A stretch of 64,000 nt of DNA from Methanofollis formosanus (GTDB lineage Archaea; Halobacteriota; Methanomicrobia; Methanomicrobiales; Methanofollaceae), in assembly GCF_019633745.1 (NCBI RefSeq), contig NZ_CP037968.1, positions 1 through 64,000 of the forward strand, given 5' to 3'. The position numbers were made by a program, and so were the translations under genes. Below, piece after piece: positions 1 through 8,182 of the stretch. Every line of letters starts with the position of its first letter. The first letter of the stretch is position 1. The notes beneath the pieces are model-generated. The model was not told where the DNA came from. It made no database searches and was given only the letters and a program-made list of their open reading frames with translations.

Positions 1-559
1 AGGGGGTTGCCACCCCCTCCCGAACCCTCCCCCGCAGACGATATGGGGGAAGGTTGCTGTATCGTCTTTATGGAGAACACGGACTGTTCTATCTAGTGGC
101 AAGTCAAGAACGAAAGGTCGCCAATAGAATGTACCTGGACGATAGAGATCTCTGACCGAGGAAAAATATTCTGTACTTTCTCACGAAAAGAGCGTCAGGG
201 ACGAAATCATCTTCTTCACGATCTCTCCTCTGCCTTCCCGACCCAATCGCAATCCCGGGGGTCCGGGGGCGGAGCCCCTGGCGTGAGGATGGAGGAAGGC
301 ATGTCGATCAGACGTGCCACCCCATCAGAAGGACGAAGAATGCTAAACTGCTCTCTCGCGCCGGGGGGCGGCCAGCTCCCCGGCACTCCCACTCCAGAAA
401 AGCAGTTTTTCAGAGCCGAAAAATGTTTTTGATCCGGGGATGGTTCAAGCCATGAATACTTTTGGGATGGCTTTGAAGAGAAAAACAAATGCCGAAAGGT
501 TCGGGCAGGCCCCGGGCAGGGCCGGAGTCTGCGAAAAAGATGAGAGCGACCCGGGAAGG
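1..559. other. Repeat-bearing intergenic region at window start
   Basis: No credible gene. It holds a G/C hairpin cut by the window edge (about 1-35), a 69-bp palindromic module (232-300) and a stretch at about 385-480 that recurs at about 840-935 of the block near 60.9 kb. Open frames across it follow the repeat and show no protein family. Confidence 0.6.
232..300 (-). repeat. 69-bp GC-rich palindromic module
   Basis: The outer arms GCCTTCCC and GGAAGGC enclose a CCGGGGG-type inner hairpin. The 69-bp length recurs at 10992, 15939, 24454, 44379, 54386 and 60572. Confidence 0.7.
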
Positions 560-1357
560 TCACTCCATGTTGTACTTGGTGATCAGTTCCTGCCAGTAGG
601 GATCGTTCATCAACGTGTCGAGCCCTTCGTTGAGGGAGTTGAGGAGGGCGGTGTCGCTCTTCCTGACGCCGATCCCGAAGTACTCCTGGGTGTCGATGGA
701 GCCGATCTTCTTGAGGTTCTTGCCGGCCATGACGTCGTTGATGACCGTGCTGTCGAACATCACGGCGTCGATGTTGCCGTTCTCGAGGTCGGTGACGGCC
801 AGAGAGATGGTGTCGTAGTGCTTCACATTCTCCTTGGGCATCGTACCGTTCGCGACCAGGTGCTCGTCCATCCAGATCCCTGCGGTGGTGCCGCGCTGGG
901 TACCGACGGTCGCCTTGCCGGCCATGACATTATCCATGGTCAGCGCCGAGTCGGCTTTGGTGATCACCGTCTGGTTGACCTGCCAGTACGGGTGGGTGAA
1001 GTTGATCTTTTCCGCCCGGTCGGGAGTGATGGTCATCCCTGAGTAGATGATGTCGATGTTCCCGTGTTCAAGCGACGTGACCAGGCTGTCGAAGGCGATC
1101 TGCCTGAACTCGACCTTGAATCCCTGTTCTTTTGCGATCCATTCCATCGACTCGGTATCAAAGCCGGTGGGCTTGCCTTCTTTGTCGACCAGCGAGAAGG
1201 GTGGGTATGGGGCGTCGATGCCGACGATATAGGTCGGCACATTGTCTGCCCCGGTCTCAGAGGAGGCGCCGGGAGTTTCGGTGCCGGTGCAGCCTGCAAA
1301 ACAGGCACACATCACTGCAGCACCGATGAGCAGAGCTGTGATTACTGATTTTGACAT
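560..1357 (-). CDS. Amino-acid ABC transporter substrate-binding lipoprotein (SBP family 3)
   Basis: Extracytoplasmic binding protein of 265 residues, expected to capture a polar amino acid or similar small solute for an ABC importer. The N-terminus is a signal peptide ending in a lipobox-like F-A-G-C around Cys23, so lipid anchoring outside the membrane is likely. The mature part has family 3 hallmarks: a VGIDAPYPPFS strand, then GFDTE, then YSGMTITPDRAEKINF, and a C-terminal NEGLDTLMNDPYWQELITKY helix region. The length is normal for the family. No permease or ATPase gene adjoins it, so either its partners are elsewhere or it acts as a sensor. Family assignment is secure; the ligand is unknown. 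Confidence 0.9.
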   Translation of the reverse strand: MSKSVITALLIGAAVMCACFAGCTGTETPGASSETGADNVPTYIVGIDAPYPPFSLVDKEGKPTGFDTESMEWIAKEQGFKVEFRQIAFDSLVTSLEHGNIDIIYSGMTITPDRAEKINFTHPYWQVNQTVITKADSALTMDNVMAGKATVGTQRGTTAGIWMDEHLVANGTMPKENVKHYDTISLAVTDLENGNIDAVMFDSTVINDVMAGKNLKKIGSIDTQEYFGIGVRKSDTALLNSLNEGLDTLMNDPYWQELITKYNME

Positions 1358-1475
1358 CAGAAAGAGGTTTGAGGGTGAAGTTAATATCTCTTGTTAAATG
1401 TACTGCATTGACCCTGAGACCCCCCCGACCCATGTGCCGCCGTCCATATATATCAGAAGACCGATCCCGCTCACC

Positions 1476-1742
1476 ATGCGGACAAGCCACAAACTCCTCC
1501 TCCGTCTTCTTCACGACCCGGACTACGACTTCGATGAGGTGGAGGTGGCGTACCTCGACCGCGGGGCACCGGCCGATCGTTCGACGGTTCGGGGAAGGGA
1601 GATCAGGGCGATCGAGGGCGGGCACTTCATTGTCTGCCCGGAGGGGGAGGAGAAGTACATTCCCATCCACCGCCTCCTCGAGATCCGGTACCGTGGCCGG
1701 CGGCTCTGGGCGCGGGCGGTTGGGGGAGTCATGCTGGAATAA
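1476..1742 (+). CDS. MJ1316/DUF504-type RNA-associated domain protein
   Basis: Small protein of 88 residues made almost entirely of one DUF504 (UPF0248, MJ1316-like) domain. The conserved C-terminal block reads IPIHRLLEIRYRGRRLWAR. The family is proposed, from comparative genomics, to recognise RNA ends in RNA repair; that role is not shown here. I chose the ATG at 1476 because the in-frame extension upstream (from 1398) is proline-rich and unlike the family; a TATATA lies at about 1447. The TAA stop at 1740-1742 directly abuts a 242-bp repeat element. The gene stands alone, with no ligase or phosphatase partner nearby. Confidence 0.75.
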   Translation: MRTSHKLLLRLLHDPDYDFDEVEVAYLDRGAPADRSTVRGREIRAIEGGHFIVCPEGEEKYIPIHRLLEIRYRGRRLWARAVGGVMLE

Positions 1743-1743
1743 T

Positions 1744-1985
1744 GGCTCTGTAGAAAATATCCTCTTTTCATCACCTCAATCCCCCTGTGAGCTGAATCCA
1801 TCACCTTCCCTCATACTCACGCCGGGGGCTCCGCTCCCGGGCCCCCGGGATGAAGATTGGGGCGGAAGGCGGAGAAACGAACATGAAAGGAGGGTTGCAG
1901 TCCACCGCCTATCGCTCGCGCGGGGGGTTCGGGGGGCGGCAAGCCCCCCGTCGAAGAGAACCATCACGATGATTTCTACAAAGCC
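1744..1985. mobile_element. 242-bp MITE-like element with terminal inverted repeats
   Basis: The left end GGCTCTGTAGAAA (1744-1756) and right end TTTCTACAAAGCC (1973-1985) are inverted repeats with 12 of 13 positions matching. The interior, with two G/C-rich hairpins, matches 24626-24868 along its length. It encodes nothing recognisable. It starts one base after a stop codon and fills most of the gap to the next gene. Confidence 0.65.
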
Positions 1986-2052
1986 GGAATAATATTCTTC
2001 CAGAACTCTTCCAGAGCGTAAAGATAATATCCTACTGCGGCGACGGATAATT

Positions 2053-3252
2053 GTGCAGACATTTGCTGCATTTATCGTCACGCTTCTCCTCATCGCAGTT
2101 GTGACCGTCAGGTTCCGCCTCAACCCCTTCCTGACCCTCTTCTCCGCGGCGATCCTGTATGGTCTTCTCGCAGGCATCCCGGCAGGCGAGGTCGTCGGGA
2201 CTGCCGCGGCCGGTGCGGGAAAGGTCTTCGTCCTCCTGGCCGTGGTCGTCTTCGCCGGGTCGGTCGTCGCCGGGGTGCTCGAAACCCCGGGTTACCGGGA
2301 GCGGATCGTACGGGATCTCTCCGTGCTGCTCAAACGGCCGAGTTGGGTCGGCGCGATCACGGGTGCTATCCTTGCCGTCCCGTTTATGTGCTGCATGACC
2401 GCCTTCATCGTCTCCTCACCCATCCTCTCCTGTCTCTCAGACCGGAAGAGCGCTCTCTATGCCGCAGCCATCGGGAGCGCTCTCTCGTTCACGCTTATCT
2501 ACCCGACGCCGGTCACCCTTGCGGCCGCGGCGGCGGCACCGGAATTTTCCGCCGGCGATTATCTCATGATCGCCCTTCCGCTCGTGCTGTTGATCCTGAT
2601 CGGGACCGGTGCGGCGATGGGCCGGGGCAACGCTCAGACGATCTCTCCCTCCGAGGTTCCGATCGCCGGTCGGCGAGCATGGGTGCCGCTCCTCCTCCCC
2701 CTGGCCTGTGCCGCCGCGGCATTGATCTGGCCGGTTTTCGGCGACGGTTCGGTCCAGGCGGCCCTGCTCTTCGGGATGGCCGGCGCTCTTTTCCTTCTCC
2801 CGGGCGAAGAGCGGCATACCGCTCTCAAGTGGGGGACGAGACATGCCGGTGTCATCATCTACGACCTCTGTGGCGCCGGTGCGCTGGGGGGCGTCATTCT
2901 GGCAAGTTCCTTCCCGCAGGACGCGTTCGGGCTGCTGGACGGCGCCGTGCCCCTCCTCCTCCTTCCCCTTATCTTTGCCATCCTCGTCCAGGCGGCGCAG
3001 GGCTCGCGGGTGGTAACCGCCGTCGTGACTGCGGGCGTCGCCTCGTCGCTCCCCATCAACCCGGTCGCTCTCGTGCTGCTCATTGCAGCGGGGGCCCTCT
3101 CGGTCTCGGCCTTCAGCGACCCCTATTTCTGGCTGGTCGGGAGGACAACCGGAGACTCCCCGACTGCGGTGCTGAGACGCTACACTCTCCCCCTGATGGG
3201 AGTGTCTCTGGTCGTCGCTGTAGCAGGGGTGCTGGCCGGCGTGTTCCTCTAA
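2053..3252 (+). CDS. DUF401-family integral membrane permease
   Basis: Polytopic membrane protein of 399 residues with about ten hydrophobic segments. The N-terminal RFRLNPFLTLFSAAILYGLLAG resembles the start of GntP-type and other ion-transporter-superfamily carriers, and the whole fits the DUF401 family found in archaea. The substrate cannot be read from sequence. GTG start; no strong ribosome-binding site is visible just upstream. It is monocistronic: the repeat element at 1744-1985 precedes it and a convergent repeat-filled gap follows. Substrate assignments such as gluconate would be guesses. Confidence 0.8.
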   Translation: MQTFAAFIVTLLLIAVVTVRFRLNPFLTLFSAAILYGLLAGIPAGEVVGTAAAGAGKVFVLLAVVVFAGSVVAGVLETPGYRERIVRDLSVLLKRPSWVGAITGAILAVPFMCCMTAFIVSSPILSCLSDRKSALYAAAIGSALSFTLIYPTPVTLAAAAAAPEFSAGDYLMIALPLVLLILIGTGAAMGRGNAQTISPSEVPIAGRRAWVPLLLPLACAAAALIWPVFGDGSVQAALLFGMAGALFLLPGEERHTALKWGTRHAGVIIYDLCGAGALGGVILASSFPQDAFGLLDGAVPLLLLPLIFAILVQAAQGSRVVTAVVTAGVASSLPINPVALVLLIAAGALSVSAFSDPYFWLVGRTTGDSPTAVLRRYTLPLMGVSLVVAVAGVLAGVFL

Positions 3253-3630
3253 ATCACGGGCCGGCCTCTGAAAAAAGAGTTTTGTTGAGGCGGGCACGAA
3301 CCGAAAACACCCCCTTGAGCATATCCACAAAGGATCCCGGGCTCGATCAATCATTGGATCGAGACACTTTCCGGCCATTCCTCTGCCTCCTCCATTTCAA
3401 TCGCCATCACAGGGGTCCGGGGGCAGCGCCCCCGGTGCAAGAGTGTGGGAAGGCGTGATGATCGGATGTGTCGCCCCTATTGAGAACTTTCACCGTAATC
3501 TCGCGCCGAGGGGAAACCCCCCGGACCCCCCTCGACGAAGATAGCCGAGGGACGGCATGATGCTCGATTTCGATTCACTCCTCGAACACAAGGATGAGGA
3601 TCAAGAATCAATCCATTTCTGAGATGATAT

Positions 3631-3685
3631 TTTCATCACGTATGCTTGAGGCGTGCTTTCCCCTCATGAGCGATTTTAAAAAGCC
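3631..3685 (-). repeat. D-type 3'-end hairpin repeat
   Basis: On the minus strand it reads away from the gene ending at 3702. A GAGG/CCTC-type stem is followed by CAAGCATACG. Confidence 0.7.
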
Positions 3686-3695
3686 AAAAAAAAAA
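3686..3695 (-). terminator. T-run terminator
   Basis: Ten A on the plus strand (T10 in the transcript) directly after the stop codon of the minus-strand gene, as in archaeal T-rich termination. The D-type hairpin follows. Confidence 0.6.
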
Positions 3696-3701
3696 TTCTT
3701 C

Positions 3702-4214
3702 TCAGGCCTGCCCGGTCAGTTCCACCGAGATCATCGGGATCGTTGAAGTGTCCTGGAAGGTTCTTGTGGTCTTCCCTACGAAGACGACCCTGGTCTCTGC
3801 AGGGGAGAAGTCAGCCTGGACGAGCGGAGCAAACCAGTACTCTTCAAGTGCTTTCTCTGCGTCCTCGAAGTTGAGGGCCGGGGTTGTGTAGATTGTCGTC
3901 CCGTTCTCTCCTGCACTCACCTTCGCGAACCCCTCCACCAGGAAGGACGCGGTCTGATCGTCTACAGCGACCGACTCGACGCCGTGCCCGTTCGAGTACT
4001 TCTGGAGCGCCTTGGCAAACTCCTCGGTCGGATCGGCGATCTTGAGGAAGACGGCGAATCTCTCCAGCCAGGAAAGTGAATATGTAAAGTCTATCGTCGC
4101 CGCACCACTCTCATTGACCGAGATGTCCAGTTCCTCGGCCGTGAAGGCTCCTGCCGGCAGGACCATACCTGCGATCAGGAGGAGTGCGGCCAGGATCCGA
4201 ATCCATGCCTTCAT
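3702..4214 (-). CDS. Exported protein of unknown function
   Basis: Protein of 170 residues from the ATG at 4214; an in-frame ATG six codons upstream (4232) is also possible. Residues 1-24 form a signal peptide (KAWIRILAALLLIAGMVLPAGAF). The rest is a small soluble beta/alpha domain with TATIDFTYSLSWLERFAVFLK and a C-terminal strand SVELTGQA, probably outside the membrane. No family was recognised. A TATA-like TATTTATATGG lies upstream on the minus strand (about 4246-4258), in the short divergent gap it shares with the operon beginning at 4321. A T10 run follows the stop. Confidence 0.65.
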   Translation of the reverse strand: MKAWIRILAALLLIAGMVLPAGAFTAEELDISVNESGAATIDFTYSLSWLERFAVFLKIADPTEEFAKALQKYSNGHGVESVAVDDQTASFLVEGFAKVSAGENGTTIYTTPALNFEDAEKALEEYWFAPLVQADFSPAETRVVFVGKTTRTFQDTSTIPMISVELTGQA

Positions 4215-4245
4215 TCTTTCATCACCACGCATACATCAGATTAGC

Positions 4246-4305
4246 GCCATATAAATATACTGAACACATCCTATTCATTTCCTGCCCATCCGCAATTGAT
4301 ATATA
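4246..4305. promoter_or_regulatory. Divergent promoter region with two TATA-like boxes
   Basis: A minus-strand TATTTATATGG (about 4246-4258) suits the exported-protein gene. A plus-strand TGATATATAC (about 4297-4306) sits about 20 bp before the first operon gene, implying a short or absent leader. Confidence 0.5.
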
Positions 4306-4320
4306 CAAGAACTGTGATCG

Positions 4321-4593
4321 GTGGTGTTGATGGGCCGTCCGGGGAGGCACCTCGTTGCGGGGGGGTTCATGATCTGGCTTTTCACGGTGACCTTTTTCCT
4401 GGTCATGATGGAGAGCGCCGACCTTATGGTGTTCTTTGTACTCGTCTCGATCGGATTTTTTATCCTTGTCGAGGTGCTCGACACCGCCTTTGTCAGGCCC
4501 TCCCATGTGCTGTACCTCAAATATCTGGCCGCAATCGGACTCGTCATGTTCGGAACGGCCATCATCGACAAAGTGGCGAGGGTTCTCATCTGA
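4321..4593 (+). CDS. Small membrane protein opening the MoxR operon
   Basis: Protein of 90 residues with three predicted membrane helices (GGFMIWLFTVTFFLVMM, LMVFFVLVSIGFFILVEVL, YLKYLAAIGLVMFGTAII). The start could be GTG 4321 or ATG 4330. Its TGA overlaps the next gene's ATG (ATGA), so the two are translationally coupled. No family was recognised. Its place at the head of the operon suggests a membrane subunit of whatever the MoxR system builds. Confidence 0.7.
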   Translation: MVLMGRPGRHLVAGGFMIWLFTVTFFLVMMESADLMVFFVLVSIGFFILVEVLDTAFVRPSHVLYLKYLAAIGLVMFGTAIIDKVARVLI

Positions 4594-6335
4594 TGAAGAG
4601 AAGAATGGTCGTAAAAGGACTGGTCGCGGCATTTTCTCTGGTATGCCTTGTCTTCTTGAGCATGATGATCGCATCACCGGTGCTCTACTCAGAGGAACAG
4701 GTGCTGTTCACCCCTGCGCACGCCCGTCCCGTAACGAACGAACGCTCACAGAATGGGCAGATGGAGATGGTCGTCCCCGCGATGGCGGACCTCATGGACC
4801 AGACCGGAACGATCGTCCTCCATGTCAGGGAGAGAGACTTCGAAAAGGCGGAGGAAGACCTTGCCCGTTATATTGAGGCCTCTCGATCCTTCAACAATCT
4901 GGTCGTCAGTCTCGACATGACCGAGAGCGACATCAGGGAGTTTGCCGAGGGGAACATGGAGAACATGGACGCTCTCGCCACCCTCATCGAGGAGAGCAAA
5001 AGGATGGATGAACTCTCCAGACTCGAAGTGATCTACCAGGACGAAAAAAACTCTGAAAACTTCTATTCTGTTACCTACGAAGGAGAAGCACTCCAGATGA
5101 AGATGGAAGAAGCTCTGGAGCGCTATCAGCACCAGCAGACAAAGATGACCGATATCGGGACGAAGTACGACCTCCCCGTATCCTCCTATGTCCAGAGTGT
5201 CTCAGGATTTGCCGGAGTGGTGGAGGAGAACGACCGCACCCATCAGGGATGGGACACCCCCCCTGAAAACGATCGCCCCGCACCGAGCATCTCGGTCAGC
5301 CCGCCTTCGGCCTCGTACGGCGATTCGGTCCAGGTATCAGGTGTGATTCCAGACAGGTCCACGGGGACGCTCTCGATCTTCCTTGACGGCAGGGAATGGA
5401 CCACTGCAGCAGCCGATAAGACCGGCCGATACGCAGCGTTTATCCCGGTCTCTTCCATCCGGGCCGGCCGCCATCTCCTCTATGCCGTCCATGACGGCGG
5501 TTACTCGGACGTGGCAGAATTCGAAGTGCTGGCCGCACCTGCCGACCTCGCGCTGGAAGCCGGGCCCGCCGCATCCGGCTGGGAAGAGAATCTCCTCTGC
5601 AGTGGCACGCTGTTCTGCGGGGGAGTACCGGTTGAAGGTGCCAGGGTCACGATCGCCTCGGACGACGGCACGACCCTCGCCGCGGAGACCGACGCAGAGG
5701 GATCGTACTCCTGCACCGGCCGTCTCGAACCGGGCATTCGGGAACTGCGGGCCGTCGTCTCCGGAGAGTCGCAACCCCTCCGCTATACCATCAGCGACAC
5801 TGTCGAAGTGGAGGTACCCGAACCCGGCGCGAGGGTCACGGCCCTTGTCATGAAGGCCGCGGCCCTTCTGATCATAGCGATCGGGACAGTGCTGGGGATC
5901 AGACGGAGGCAGGCCGGACAGCCCTCACGGAATCTGCTCGCCTCATCCAGGCGGACGGACATCCCTCTCGGAGGAGTGTGGTTTGGAACAGAACCTGACA
6001 CAGTCTCGCAGGCCTGCGAGTGGACACCTTCGCAGGTCGACGAACGCTATACCGACCTCCTCTCCGCAGGACGGTACGGGGATGCGATCCGCCTCCTGTA
6101 TCTCTCTATCGCCGCCAGGATCGGGAAAGAACAGAAGATCAGAAATTATACTGCTCTGACACCGCGCGAGGTGCTCGGGATTGCGACGGCGGCCGCACCG
6201 GCCGGTGGTCTTTCCGGTTTTATCAGGGCCTATGAAAAGGTGAGGTACGGCCGGTCCGAGCCATCGTACGAACAGACGACATGTCTTCACCGGTTGTACG
6301 ACCATGCCGACGGCCATGGGGGTGAGAACGATTAG
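4593..6335 (+). CDS. DUF4129-domain membrane protein with Ig-like repeats
   Basis: Protein of 580 residues starting at the ATG that overlaps the previous stop; the open frame extends upstream but has no sensible start. Order of parts: N-terminal membrane helix; charged helical region (about 50-200) with EKAEEDLARYIEASRSF; two beta-rich Ig- or carboxypeptidase-regulatory-like domains (about 230-410) with PPSASYGDSVQVSG and VEGARVTIASDDGTT; a membrane helix (MKAAALLIIAIGTVLGI); and a cytoplasmic DUF4129 domain (GRYGDAIRLLYLSIAAR, then YTALTPREV). DUF4129 proteins are usual partners of MoxR and DUF58. The family call is good; the function is unknown. Confidence 0.8.
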   Translation: MKRRMVVKGLVAAFSLVCLVFLSMMIASPVLYSEEQVLFTPAHARPVTNERSQNGQMEMVVPAMADLMDQTGTIVLHVRERDFEKAEEDLARYIEASRSFNNLVVSLDMTESDIREFAEGNMENMDALATLIEESKRMDELSRLEVIYQDEKNSENFYSVTYEGEALQMKMEEALERYQHQQTKMTDIGTKYDLPVSSYVQSVSGFAGVVEENDRTHQGWDTPPENDRPAPSISVSPPSASYGDSVQVSGVIPDRSTGTLSIFLDGREWTTAAADKTGRYAAFIPVSSIRAGRHLLYAVHDGGYSDVAEFEVLAAPADLALEAGPAASGWEENLLCSGTLFCGGVPVEGARVTIASDDGTTLAAETDAEGSYSCTGRLEPGIRELRAVVSGESQPLRYTISDTVEVEVPEPGARVTALVMKAAALLIIAIGTVLGIRRRQAGQPSRNLLASSRRTDIPLGGVWFGTEPDTVSQACEWTPSQVDERYTDLLSAGRYGDAIRLLYLSIAARIGKEQKIRNYTALTPREVLGIATAAAPAGGLSGFIRAYEKVRYGRSEPSYEQTTCLHRLYDHADGHGGEND

Positions 6336-7218
6336 CCGGGCCTGGGAATGTGCGGCGGCCCTCATCCTCGCGGTGCTGGTTGTCCTCTCCGTCCACTTCT
6401 CGACGACGGGGGACGAGTATGGTATCTCAAACCCCGGGTGGAACGGGACCTCGGCCTTCTTCGACGCTGTGCTGGAGGAGGGGGGGACGGTGATTGCCGA
6501 CACTTCTCTCTTCAATGATTATGAGGACTCCCTTCTCCTTCTCGTGGCACCGGCTGACGAGTCTGGAGAGGGCGACTTCGGGATCTATCGGACGTATCTT
6601 CACCAGAACAACACGATCTTCATCGCAGACGAGACAGGGGCTTCGAATGTCATGCTCCAGGGTATCGGGTCGTCGATGAGGGTGGTGCCGGTGAACGTCT
6701 CCTCTCTTGATACCACCTATACTGGCTCCTTCTTCCCGAACGGTCACCCGGCCGCGGGTCATCCCCTCCTTGTCGGAGTGGAGACGCTCGCCTTCAACCG
6801 CCCGACTCATGTGACCGGCGGCGAGTCGCTCCTCATTTCAGGGCTCTTCAGCTGGCAGGATCTGAACGGGGACGGGAGAATGGACGCCGGTGAACCGACG
6901 GGAACCTTTTCGTTCCTCGCACGGGAGGAGATCGGTGCCGGCGAAGTGATCGTCTGCTCCGATCCGAGTCTTCTCATCAATGCCATGCAGGGTAGGGAGG
7001 CGCCCGAGGGGAACAGGGCCTTTGTCGAGAACCTCAGGTCGTATCGGAGTGTGATGCTGGTGGACGGCGTAACTTCGGCCGCAGCCCGTGACCGTGCAGT
7101 CCTTGCCGGTCTCCGGAGTTCGTCGTCACTCCAGGCAGGTCTGCTCGCCGCGTCTCTCTTTGTCGTTGCAGTCCTCTGGAGAAAGAAGTACAGGGTAGGG
7201 TGGGTAGATGGAACCTGA
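6304..7218 (+). CDS. DUF4350-domain membrane protein
   Basis: Protein of 304 residues. An N-terminal helix (AAALILAVLVVLSVHFST) leads into the GNGTSAFFDAVLEEGG-like opening of DUF4350, an outward-facing domain related to ABC-type gliding or IFT-domain proteins, then a C-terminal helix (LLAASLFVVAVLWRKKYR). It overlaps the preceding gene by 32 bases if ATG 6304 is used; ATG 6316 or GTG 6322 would shorten the overlap. DUF4350 commonly lies between DUF4129 and MoxR genes. Its role in the complex is unknown. Confidence 0.8.
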   Translation: MPTAMGVRTISRAWECAAALILAVLVVLSVHFSTTGDEYGISNPGWNGTSAFFDAVLEEGGTVIADTSLFNDYEDSLLLLVAPADESGEGDFGIYRTYLHQNNTIFIADETGASNVMLQGIGSSMRVVPVNVSSLDTTYTGSFFPNGHPAAGHPLLVGVETLAFNRPTHVTGGESLLISGLFSWQDLNGDGRMDAGEPTGTFSFLAREEIGAGEVIVCSDPSLLINAMQGREAPEGNRAFVENLRSYRSVMLVDGVTSAAARDRAVLAGLRSSSSLQAGLLAASLFVVAVLWRKKYRVGWVDGT

Positions 7219-8182
7219 TCTTGTTGCAACAGAACTGGATGTTATATCAGAGACATATGGAAAGATAACCGAGACCATCGGCCGGTTTGTGGTTGGAAAC
7301 GAACCCCTTATCGAGATGATCTATATCGGGATGCTCAGCGAGGGGCATATCCTCCTTGAAGGGGTGCCTGGAACAGCCAAGACCGTTATTGCAAAGACGG
7401 CCGCCCTTCTTTCAGGATGCGAGTTCAGCCGTATCCAGTGTGCGGTCGATATGCAACCCGCAGACATCATCGGAGTGCGAATATATGACCCCGAACGTCG
7501 GGACTTTGTCCTGAGAAAGGGGCCGATCTTCTCGAATTTTGTCCTGATCGATGAGATGAACCGGGTCAGCCCGAGAACACAGAGCGCCTTCATTGAGGCG
7601 ATGAGTGAGCGGCAGGCAACGATTGACGGTGCTCTGCACCGTTTTTCAAGTCCGTTCTTCGTGGTCGCGACCCAGAACCCGTACGAGTTCGAGGGGACCT
7701 TTCCCCTCATCGAGGCGCAGAAGGACCGGTTTATGTTCAGTGCAAGGCTCGACTATCTGGAAGCCGAGAACGAACTTGAGATCATCAGACGGGAGAGCAC
7801 GGGTTTCCTTGACTGGGAGACCTATAGCACCGGGGTCTCCCCGGTCCTTTCCCCCACCAGGATCGAGCGTTTTATCCATGCGGTTCGTGCAGTCAGGGTC
7901 GAAGAACCGGTGCTCCAGTACATCCGGGATATCGTCCTTGCCACCAGGAAGCATGCCGACATCTGGCTCGGTGCGAGCCCGAGAGCGTCCATTGCTATGG
8001 TGCGGGGTGGGAAGGCCCTTGCAGCGCTCCATGGCCGGACCTATGTGATCCCCGACGACATCAAGCAGGTCGCTCATCTTGCCCTTCCTCACCGTTTAAT
8101 CATCCGGCGGGAGGCCGACCTCGGGGGCGTGACGGCGCATGAAGTGACCGACGAGATTCTTGCCGCCGTCGAGGTGCAGTAG
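7208..8182 (+). CDS. MoxR-family AAA ATPase
   Basis: Cytoplasmic AAA+ ATPase of 324 residues, proposed as a chaperone for maturation of von Willebrand- or DUF58-type partners. The Walker A motif is GVPGTAKT (52-59), Walker B is FVLIDEMNR, and sensor 1 follows in VATQNPYEFEGTFPL. The C-terminal helical lid has LGASPRASIAM and YVIPDDIKQVA, typical of MoxR. It overlaps the previous gene by 11 bases and ends one base before the DUF58 gene. Confidence 0.93.
   Translation: MEPDLVATELDVISETYGKITETIGRFVVGNEPLIEMIYIGMLSEGHILLEGVPGTAKTVIAKTAALLSGCEFSRIQCAVDMQPADIIGVRIYDPERRDFVLRKGPIFSNFVLIDEMNRVSPRTQSAFIEAMSERQATIDGALHRFSSPFFVVATQNPYEFEGTFPLIEAQKDRFMFSARLDYLEAENELEIIRRESTGFLDWETYSTGVSPVLSPTRIERFIHAVRAVRVEEPVLQYIRDIVLATRKHADIWLGASPRASIAMVRGGKALAALHGRTYVIPDDIKQVAHLALPHRLIIRREADLGGVTAHEVTDEILAAVEVQ

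Larger units (their letters stand above)
3253..3701. repeat. Convergent intergenic block of dispersed repeats
   Basis: No gene. A GC palindromic module (about 3385-3455) is followed by a block with CCCCCGGACCCCCC and GAAGATAG, then a D-type hairpin (3631-3685). Similar segments recur at about 25000-25165 and 28750-28943. Confidence 0.7.

Noticed and set aside
2343-3458. 371-codon frame on the plus strand overlapping the DUF401 permease
   Set aside because: Arg/Gly-rich translation in another frame of a clear membrane-protein gene, running on into repeats.
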